Positions 57,360 through 64,000 of a stretch of 64,000 nt of DNA are shown here, in pieces. Position 1 is the first letter of the stretch. Every line of letters starts with the position of its first letter. Source of the DNA: Helianthus annuus (taxonomy: Eukaryota; Streptophyta; Magnoliopsida; Asterales; Asteraceae); NCBI RefSeq assembly GCF_002127325.2, contig NC_035439.2:138881901-138945900 (forward strand), written 5' to 3'. Under the pieces are notes generated by a model. The model ran no database searches. It worked only from the letters and a program-made list of their open reading frames with translations, and was not told the DNA's origin. The translations under genes and the position numbers were made by a program.

Positions 57360-58585
57360 GAGACCATGAACGCAGCCGGTGCATTTGTGAGCCCAAAAGG
57401 CATCACTAGGAACTCGTAATGACCGTAGCGAGTCCTAAATGCTGTCTTATGTACATCCTCATCTCTGACCCTTAGTTGATGATAGCCCGACCTCAAGTCG
57501 ATCTTCGAGAAATAGCTTGCTCCTTGCAGCTGATCGAACAGATCATCGATCCTTGGTAAAGGATATCTGTTCTTTATGGTAACTTTGTTTAGCTCTCGAT
57601 AATCGATGCACAACCGCATCGATCCGTCCTTCTTCTTTACAAATAGGACTGGTGCTCCCCAGGGAGATGAACTAGGTCTGATAAAACCCTTCGCCAGCAG
57701 TTCATCCAACTGGGTCCTCAGTTCTTTCATTTCCGTTGGAGCTAGCCTGTAAGGTGCTCTTGCTATCGGAGCCGCTCCAGGGATGATGTCTATTCTGAAC
57801 TCCACTTGTCTATCTGGTGGCAAACCAGGTAGTTCTTCAGGAAAAACTTCGGGGTATTCAGAAATGACAGGAAGATCCTCGATCTTCGGCTTAGGTTCTT
57901 CTATTATCACCTGAGCCATGTAAATTACACAGCCTCTGTTTAAACACCTTGAAGCTTTGAGCATAGATACGTCCTCGGGTAACCCGTACTGCGTATCTCC
58001 TCGAATGGTAAGCGATTCGCCACTCGGAGTCTTTAATACTATGTGCCTTTTGCCGCAAATGATTTGGGCCTGATTACGGGATAACCAGTCCATGCCTAGC
58101 ACAATGTCGAAACCCGCTAATTTGAAGGGAAGTAGGGATAAAGGAAAAGAACGATTCCTAATGGATATTTCACATCCCTCTAAGACAGTGGAGACGGTTT
58201 CTATCGTGCCGTCTGCTAACTCTACTTCGTATTTCATATCAAGGGTTTTGATAGGCATATTTAGTAGTTGGCAAAATTTCTGGTCTACAAAGGATTTATC
58301 GGCGCCAGAATCGAATAGTACTCTTGCAAATATATTATTTACGAGAAAAGTACCTGTAAGCACGTTGTCGTTCTGGACCGCTTCCTTTGCATCCATGCGA
58401 AAAACTCTCGCATTTGACTTCTTGGTCTCTTCCGCCTTCTTGGCATACTTAGGGCAGTTACTCTTGATGTGCCCCTTTTCGTTACAACCATAGCAGGTTG
58501 CATCCTTGATCTTTTTGCACTCCACAGTCTTATGATCCTTGGACTTACACAGTCCACAGGAAGGAGTCTTTGGTTGTGACTGTGA
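57356..58585 (-). CDS. E3 zinc knuckles 2-3, protease and RT start
   Basis: Same frame as the Gag piece but after its TAA. It has the second and third CCHC knuckles (C-G-L-C... and C-Y-G-C-N-E-K-G-H), the retropepsin domain with intact D-S-G-A-D, the P-E-V-F-P-E-E-L-P linker typical of Ty3 pol, and the RT fingers and palm up to N-A-P-A-A-F-M, where the one-base deletion ends the frame. The first in-frame ATG is at 58525, but nothing suggests it is used. Confidence 0.9.
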   Translation of the reverse strand, partial: SQSQPKTPSCGLCKSKDHKTVECKKIKDATCYGCNEKGHIKSNCPKYAKKAEETKKSNARVFRMDAKEAVQNDNVLTGTFLVNNIFARVLFDSGADKSFVDQKFCQLLNMPIKTLDMKYEVELADGTIETVSTVLEGCEISIRNRSFPLSLLPFKLAGFDIVLGMDWLSRNQAQIICGKRHIVLKTPSGESLTIRGDTQYGLPEDVSMLKASRCLNRGCVIYMAQVIIEEPKPKIEDLPVISEYPEVFPEELPGLPPDRQVEFRIDIIPGAAPIARAPYRLAPTEMKELRTQLDELLAKGFIRPSSSPWGAPVLFVKKKDGSMRLCIDYRELNKVTIKNRYPLPRIDDLFDQLQGASYFSKIDLRSGYHQLRVRDEDVHKTAFRTRYGHYEFLVMPFGLTNAPAAFMVS

Positions 58586-58588
58586 ATT

Positions 58589-59599
58589 TTATGCAAATCT
58601 GCATTTCCCAGAGTGGGGTTTCTTGCAGATTTTGCAGTTGGGCCTTTCACCAGCTTGCCCATCTTTCTTCGTCTCAGCCCCTTTCTTGCCGTCACCGTTT
58701 CCACGGTGCTTCTTTCCAGATCTTCGTGAGGTATCATCCTCACGTTTTCTCTTCTCAGTCTCCTTGCTCCTTAGTGTCCTCAGACGGACAGCGTCTAAGG
58801 TGAGAGACAAGGAGAGGTCAGTAACTGACCTGAAGGTCGTCGGCCGGGAGGCCTTTACACTCGCCTTTATTGCGGGCTCCAAGCCCCCAATGAAACGGGC
58901 GATTCTTCGGGATTCTGGTGTCACAAGGTATGGGACCAGACGAGACATTGTATTGAAACTCGTCAAATATGCCTGGCAGTCCAGGTTCGTCATTACCAGT
59001 GACACAAAGTCAGCCTCGATCTTCTCAACCTCATGCTGAGGGCAGTAGTTTTCCTTAATGAGAGCAATAAATTCCTCCCATGTCATCTTGTACAAAGCAG
59101 ACTTACCCGATGCCTGCACCAACGCTCTCCACCATGCCAGGGCCTCGCCCTTAAATGACTGGGACACATACTTCACCACATCCTTCTCTGCACACCCGCT
59201 GATGTCCACAATAGTGTCCATCTCATCAAGCCAGGTGATACAATCAACAGCACCTTTCTCCCCTGTAAATTCCCGGGGCTTACAAGATACAAAGTATTTG
59301 TAGGTGCAACCCTTAGCATTCGATGCATCAGTATATTCTCTATCGCGATGAACACTGTTCTCAGTGGACGAGTGTTTGTCGTCATCTTTCTTGGGTTGAG
59401 AGGGTGGTTTGGAGTGTGTCTTTGGTTTAGAGGGTGGTTTTGATACGGTTCTGCCTTGGGACTCAGTATATTGACGATCAAGAGCTGCCTGAACAGCATT
59501 GTCAATCAGAGCCTTTAGCTGTGCGCCTGTCAGATGCACTGGCGCATTGTCGTAGTCATCTTCATTTGTATGGCTGTTCTCTCCATTGGGATCCGCCAT
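58589..59599 (-). CDS. E3 Gag segment (336 aa)
   Basis: Complete Gag N-terminal and capsid-like part (W-L-D-E-M-D-T-I-V-D, A-L-A-W-W, W-E-E-F blocks), a basic Arg/Lys-rich stretch and the first zinc knuckle (C-K-I-C-K-K-P-H-S-G-K-C), then TAA. A 3'-splice-site-like CTGTAACAG ends 12 nt before the ATG. Confidence 0.9.
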   Translation of the reverse strand: MADPNGENSHTNEDDYDNAPVHLTGAQLKALIDNAVQAALDRQYTESQGRTVSKPPSKPKTHSKPPSQPKKDDDKHSSTENSVHRDREYTDASNAKGCTYKYFVSCKPREFTGEKGAVDCITWLDEMDTIVDISGCAEKDVVKYVSQSFKGEALAWWRALVQASGKSALYKMTWEEFIALIKENYCPQHEVEKIEADFVSLVMTNLDCQAYLTSFNTMSRLVPYLVTPESRRIARFIGGLEPAIKASVKASRPTTFRSVTDLSLSLTLDAVRLRTLRSKETEKRKREDDTSRRSGKKHRGNGDGKKGAETKKDGQAGERPNCKICKKPHSGKCRFA

Positions 59600-59611
59600 T
59601 GTAACTTGAAT

Positions 59612-59625
59612 CTGTTACAGAAGAT
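59612..59625 (-). promoter_or_regulatory. Candidate 3' splice site before E3 gag
   Basis: The minus strand reads ATCTTCTGTAACAG with AG at 59613-59612, 12 nt before the ATG at 59599, as in E1 and E2. Confidence 0.45.
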
Positions 59626-59927
59626 AACAAAATTTCATTCAGGAGATTATTATATAATTGTCTTTTATGACAATTTGTCAACCATGGCAACAGAGACCAT
59701 ATTGGGTTAACTTATTAATTCATTAGATATTAGGATTTGAATATATCCTATTTCAGCTATATCAATAATATTGGCGGCATAAAGCCTAATCACGAGGATG
59801 TTTTATAATATTAGCCGAGATTCCAGAGAATCAAAGGCATAGAGGTTTGAACCGTAGTTCTTTTATCTCTTTCTGACAGAGAGTCATAGACCACCACTGC
59901 CTTTTGTCTTTATATGACAATTATTAT

Positions 59928-60056
59928 GGCCCATAGGTACTACACCTCTAATGGATGTTTCAATATGGTTGGCCCGTAGGCACTACATCACTAATGGATG
60001 TTTTAATAAGATTGGCCCGTAGGCACTACATCACTAATGGGTGGTTTAATATGATT
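59928..60056. repeat. About 43-bp tandem repeat, 3 copies (E3 spacer)
   Basis: Units start at 59928, 59971 and 60014. Homologous to the five-copy array of E1. Confidence 0.85.
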
Positions 60057-60445
60057 GATCACCTTTATTGGTGATTTAACCCACGATTTATAAATCATTT
60101 AGCTGGGTTTTGAAATCCTTAAAGGATTACTGTATAAGAATGACGTGCGTGATTTTAACGAATCACATCTGCCATGAATGTCAACGTGCTTGCAGCGGTT
60201 AACAGGGAATCTGAATCTTTTAATTAAGTCCTACCATCTTGACCGGATCTTAAAAGACACCAGGCTAGGTTTCACTCGTAAGATTCTTTATCTAGGCAGA
60301 TCAATTTAAAAGGAATGGTTTTGATTTATTTCATACATATTAAAACAAAACTCATAACATACATTCCATAATCTCAAATACAATTACATATTGCCCTAAA
60401 CGGGTCTTTCAAATAGTACATACCTCCATAGAGGTTTTAAAATAA

Positions 60446-60550
60446 GTGACAAGTCCACGCAGGGACTAATACTAGATAGGTGTCCATGCAAGGACTAAAA
60501 GATAAGTCCACGTAGGGACTGAAATACGATAAGTGTCCACGCAGGGATTT
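60446..60550. repeat. About 30-bp tandem repeat, 4 copies (E3 spacer)
   Basis: Four units around GTCCACGCAGGGACT. Homologous to 5403-5535 (E1) and 20364-20521 (E2). Confidence 0.8.
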
Positions 60551-60589
60551 ATTTCAAAATAGAAATTGCATTAGTACAACTATTAGGGG

Positions 60590-61804
60590 CTAATGGTCAC
60601 GTTTCTTCTTTTTGCCCTTTAGTAGGTTCGACAAGCCCTTGAGAAATCCTCGGTGGCTCTTTTTCTCTTCTTCGAACTCTCTCTCCACACGATCTAGTCG
60701 ATGGAGTATCTCTTCCTGTTCAGGAGGAGAAAATCGTGGTTGTGGCGCTTGTTGCAGAACTGGGGGTCTGGGAGGTATTGGATACCCATGAGCTGAGTAG
60801 TCCGGTGGTCCCATGTTCCCATGAGCTCCGTCAGGGTAGCGCGCATTATATCTAGCCGACACCACATATGGGTCGCGTTCATAATTGTAGTTGTATTGTG
60901 CTTGTGACGGTTCGAACGGGTTGTAAGCCGTTGGACCCGTGTAAGCAGGTATGGGTTGGTCATACCCAAATGGTGGCGAATTTGGTGCAGCTGGTGCGGA
61001 GTTCGCCTCCTGTATAGGACTTGAAGGTCCTTCTTCTTGTAGTGGCGGATAGTGGCTACTACTAGAGTGTCGAGGGGTGCTGAAGTGGATACCCCCTCTT
61101 CCTCGTGTGGACATACGAGCATTTGTCCTCCTACGCCTTGGCGGATCAGGCATTACTGGTTGCGCCGGTGGCGGAGGTGGTGGCGTAACTGCCACAAAGC
61201 GTGAATCCTCAGAGGGATCCTGTGGATGTCGCGGTTGTTGTGATGTCTGTTGGGGTGGCGTGTAGTACCACTCATGTCGGTCAAACAACGCTTGGAAACT
61301 GTCTGGTCCCTGATAGGGTGTGCCATGGAAGGATGACCCATCAGAGACTTCTATCGGATGCGTGGGCGTACCACGAGCAGGTTCAGTTGGATCAGTATCT
61401 TCATCCATGTGGTCTTCGGAGAAGTGATCTTGTGGCCCTAATGGAACAAAGCCTGAAGGTTCCTGTATGTAGTCAGCCGGATTAAACTGACCTATGAAGT
61501 ATGGAGTAGGGTCGTCGTAATTTCGGTGCGATACCGAACGTTGTAGAGGTATGAAGGAAGGTTGTGGGTTGTTGGGATCATTCTCTGAGTTTGGTCCAAA
61601 GGAGTGCCGATAAGATGGCGTCGAGCTGTGCGAGGTGGAATGCCTCGCGGGTTCGTAGAGATCTCTTCGTCGTTGTGGTTGTTCGCTCCTTGTCATTGAA
61701 GGATGTCTTGTACCTGATGGTCCAGCTTCGTTATCGTGATGTGTCACGATATCTCCTCTGCCTCTTCTTCCCCTTCCTCTTCCTCGGAATATAACAGGTG
61801 GCAT
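60590..61804 (-). CDS. E3 extra ORF upstream of gag (404 aa), intact
   Basis: The intact ancestral form: it starts at an ATG 3' of a splice-acceptor-like AAAGCAG|G and begins M-P-P-V-I followed by an RG-rich run (R-G-R-G-R-G-R-R-G-R-G). Then come a Ser/Pro/Asn-rich acidic region (E-V-S-D-G-S-S-F-H-G-T-P-Y-Q-G-P block), polyproline plus R-R-R-R (about 215-240), a Tyr/Pro-rich region, and a C-terminal charged helix of about 35 residues that could form a coiled coil, ending in a Lys-rich tail with R-D-H. No known domain recognised. RG-rich and basic ends suggest nucleic-acid binding; that is inference. It is intact here although gag-pol has two lesions. Confidence 0.82.
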   Translation of the reverse strand: MPPVIFRGRGRGRRGRGDIVTHHDNEAGPSGTRHPSMTRSEQPQRRRDLYEPARHSTSHSSTPSYRHSFGPNSENDPNNPQPSFIPLQRSVSHRNYDDPTPYFIGQFNPADYIQEPSGFVPLGPQDHFSEDHMDEDTDPTEPARGTPTHPIEVSDGSSFHGTPYQGPDSFQALFDRHEWYYTPPQQTSQQPRHPQDPSEDSRFVAVTPPPPPPAQPVMPDPPRRRRTNARMSTRGRGGIHFSTPRHSSSSHYPPLQEEGPSSPIQEANSAPAAPNSPPFGYDQPIPAYTGPTAYNPFEPSQAQYNYNYERDPYVVSARYNARYPDGAHGNMGPPDYSAHGYPIPPRPPVLQQAPQPRFSPPEQEEILHRLDRVEREFEEEKKSHRGFLKGLSNLLKGKKKKRDH

Positions 61805-61962
61805 TTTCCTGCTTTATAAAACTTTAAATTCCAATAATAAAAGAAAAAGACAAAATTGGAACAACAATTCGAATTTGTCCTAAGTTCTTGTCTAGACTCA
61901 AGTATGTGCAATTGTGTCATTGAGATTAAACACAATAGGATAGTGTTTAATTCACTCAATGT

Positions 61963-61976
61963 TGGCTCTGATACCA
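61963..61976 (-). promoter_or_regulatory. E3 primer-binding site (tRNA-iMet)
   Basis: TGGTATCAGAGCCA on the minus strand, three bases inside the 5' LTR boundary. Confidence 0.95.
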
Positions 61977-61979
61977 ACC

Positions 61980-64000
61980 TGTCACACCCCGATTTCCACG
62001 TGTCTCACCAGTGGGCCCTGTGGGGGATTACCGTGACGATGTTGGCAACAATATAGTCAAACCACACAATTATATAAATGCACAGCGGAAGCTTAAAGAT
62101 AAATATATACTTCAACCTCTGGTTGTAATATCAAATGTATTACAGAAGTCGAATGTATCCACAGCGGATCAAAATAATAATAAAAATATTGTTCATTCAG
62201 ATTCGGCATCGAGTTTGCGAGACTATTCGTGATGCTTAGGAAGCTAATACCAGCCCATTTCGTATAGTACCTGCACTTAATCTTTTTGGGGAAAATACGT
62301 CAGTTTACACTGGTAAATACATTCAACTGACACATTTGAAAATGTTTATTAAAATTGATTTGAATGCACAAGGCACAAACTCTTTTATAACTTGGGAAAA
62401 TTATTAAAATCTTGTGAACGTTTTACATGTTCTTTTATGCGTTCAGTAGCCCGGGTCGTACCGGGTTAAAGATTTATAGACACACCACATTGCGTAAAAC
62501 CGTAGTATAAAAACCAACGGCTACGTCTTTTAATTTAATGTCGACAATATATACCGGGTGTACGCCTACACCGGGATGTCGATGGTCGTGGCCATTTCGT
62601 AAAATGATGCCAAGGATATCCGGGACAACGGTCATTAAACCCCCCAAAGGCTTTTAAGAAACAAAACTGTTTAAATGAGCCGATCATATTATTTAATTAA
62701 CCACCTAAGCGATGGAAAATATAATGCTCAATCAAGCGGTATTAACATACCGTAACCCAAGCCCGTATAGGGGAAATAAGTTAAAGTATTTACCTTTGCA
62801 AGTATATATCCTTAGTTCGATTAAATCGCCGATAGCTTTTACCGGGGCTCCTAATCTGGAACGAAGGTTTTAATTAACCTCTTAGAATCCTAACGGGTCC
62901 TTATATTAGCCGTAGCCTAGACCGGTTGGTTCCGATATATATAGATATGGTTTAATCGCGCGAAAAGGCGAAAACCGAGAATGGAGTGTGATTCTGACCC
63001 AACAAGTTTAGAGACTTGTTTTATATGGGTTTATGGTTCACACTCTGGAATTTGGGGTTCAAATATTATAATTTGACCCGTATCGGCTAATTTATGAAAA
63101 CTAGTTTCATAAGCCGAACCGTGCGCGCAATAGGCGAAATGGTTAACCATGAGAGTCTTACGCTTATTTCCCAAGTTAATATGCCTTAAAGAGGTTGTGG
63201 TATCAGTAGGATACCATCCGTGATGCCCGTAACGAGTTTAAGTTAATATTACGCCCCGTAGGGGTTTTTCGGTCATTTTAAAGTCTTTGAAAGGGCTTTT
63301 CGAGTTCTATAGGAAATCTGAGTTTCCCGAACAGTTTATAAAGTCTAAAATACTTTATTTATTATTTAAAATCAGTAGCAACTGGAATCGGGTCAAAAGA
63401 CCTTGTAGAACTCATGTTTTGGCCGAAAAGGGCATATTCGGTATTTACCGAACCGTAGCCATAACCGCAGGTTATGAGCGAGGTAAAAATTATTAAAAAT
63501 CTTTAAAATTCCCAAAATATTATTTTAATACAGTGGGTAAAAGTTTTGGTGACGAAATCTTGGTTTAGATAGGCGTTATGCTAATCGCGCCGTTTATTAC
63601 TAAAGTTTACTTTAAATGCGCCATTTAGCATAACTCTCATTCTAGACCTCGGATTGACGTGAAACTTTAAGGACATGCTTATAATTTAATAAGCAAGGTT
63701 CTGGTCCGTTCACGTGTCCGAAATACTCGTTTTATTTTCAAAATGGCGTTACGGTCAACTTTTAGGCGATTAACGGAAATGCGTAAAAGACTCGGATAAC
63801 TCATGAACCGATCACAGAGGTTTATACCATCATGTAACCTGGTCCTAAGAGAGTCCTAAGGTATGTCTATACCTCACTAAAACGGGTCAGAACTGAAGTC
63901 AATGCAAAAGTCAAACTTTTGCGACATTCGGCTCCGAACCGGTTCAATATAGCAAATGATCGATTCAAACGAGCGCAAACAAGTTTATATACTTAATATC
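61980..64000 (-). repeat. E3 5' LTR, partial (2021 bp in window)
   Basis: TGTCACACC start at 61980. It matches 51629-53649 with about six substitutions. The donor-like site is at 62793. TATA, palindromes and G-boxes of this copy lie beyond the window. Confidence 0.95.

Larger units (their letters stand above)
55053..59599 (-). pseudogene. E3 gag-pol, one stop and one frameshift
   Basis: Full-length Gag-PR-RT-RH-IN-chromodomain region. Two lesions are visible: an in-frame TAA at 58586-58588 just after the first zinc knuckle, where E1 has a Ser codon (TCA), and a one-base deletion near 57362 in the RT segment before M-N-R-V-C-K-P. Everything else reads through. With LTRs this similar, the lesions are either very recent, or the copy was moved in trans, or they are sequence errors. 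Confidence 0.92.
59600..60589 (-). other. E3 spacer between extra ORF and gag
   Basis: About 0.99 kb. It contains three copies of the 43-bp GGCCCGTAGGC unit (59928-60056) and four copies of the GTCCACGCAGGGACT unit (60446-60550). No coding evidence. Confidence 0.8.
51629..64000 (-). mobile_element. E3: Tekay-type Ty3/gypsy chromovirus, recent, 5' LTR cut by window end
   Basis: Minus-strand element. The 3' LTR is 51629-55017 (complete), the interior 55018-61979, and the 5' LTR runs from 61980 past the window end (2021 of an expected 3389 bp). The visible LTR parts align at a constant offset of 10351 with about six base differences and no indel, so the insertion is recent. The interior has the same plan as E1 and E2 and is complete, but gag-pol has one stop and one frameshift. 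The left target-site candidate is CGAAT (51624-51628); its partner is outside. Confidence 0.95.

Noticed and set aside
61803..61897. 95-bp segment absent from E1 as a spliced-out intron (evidence of a spliced RNA template)
   Set aside because: The exact missing stretch does not have GT...AG ends in any alignment of the junction, and it removes the ATG. A simple deletion fits better.

Overview
This is a repeat-dense stretch of a large plant nuclear genome, most likely a eudicot of the daisy family (Asteraceae). The family call is inference: it rests on the style of the Ty3/gypsy Tekay-type chromovirus proteins and on the dispersed CACGGCCCCGTG motifs, both of which I associate with Asteraceae repeats. 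About 52 kb of the 64 kb is LTR-retrotransposon or satellite DNA. A roughly 11 kb island (about 40.6-51.6 kb) holds smaller DNA transposons, one small unrecognised gene and one pseudogene.

Layout. (1) 1-10158: a minus-strand Tekay-type element (E1), cut by the window start so that its left LTR is missing. It has inserted into the left LTR of X. (2) 10159-17120: X, a minus-strand non-autonomous LTR element with a tRNA-Asp primer-binding site and two small ORFs. It has inserted into the RT gene of E2. (3) 17121-25270: the 5' part of E2, another minus-strand Tekay-type element. It sits in a 371-bp tandem repeat. (4) 25386-34291: Y, a complete plus-strand non-coding LTR element with 3.2-kb LTRs and a perfect 5-bp target duplication (CATTT), in the same 371-bp repeat. 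The repeat array resumes at 34292-35815. (5) 35816-40593: Z, a 5'-truncated relative of Y in structure. (6) 40594-51628: the island, with a small intron-less gene (139 aa), a SINE-like insertion, a non-autonomous Helitron, a TIR element full of TAAAACGCAAT repeats, a PIF/Harbinger element with an apparently intact two-exon transposase, two hAT MITEs with perfect 8-bp target duplications, an LTR fragment, and a decayed copy of a potassium-channel beta-subunit (KAB1-like) gene. (7) 51629-64000: E3, a third Tekay-type element. Its left LTR is complete and its right LTR is cut by the window end. The two LTRs are almost identical.

How the parts work together. The three Tekay-type copies share one design: LTR of 3.3-3.4 kb, tRNA-iMet primer site, an extra 400-430 aa ORF, about 1 kb of spacer with two kinds of short tandem repeat, then gag-protease-RT-RNase H-integrase-chromodomain. 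The extra ORF varies mostly at synonymous sites, so it looks like a real selected protein. A 3'-splice-site-like sequence lies exactly 12 nt before the gag start in all three copies, and a donor-like AGGTAAATA is present in each 5' LTR. This suggests that the extra ORF and gag-pol are expressed from differently spliced RNAs. The most unusual non-coding signal is that three different LTR families each carry paired short palindromes, upstream of the TATA box where one can be seen. All coordinates, repeat counts and divergence counts were made by eye.
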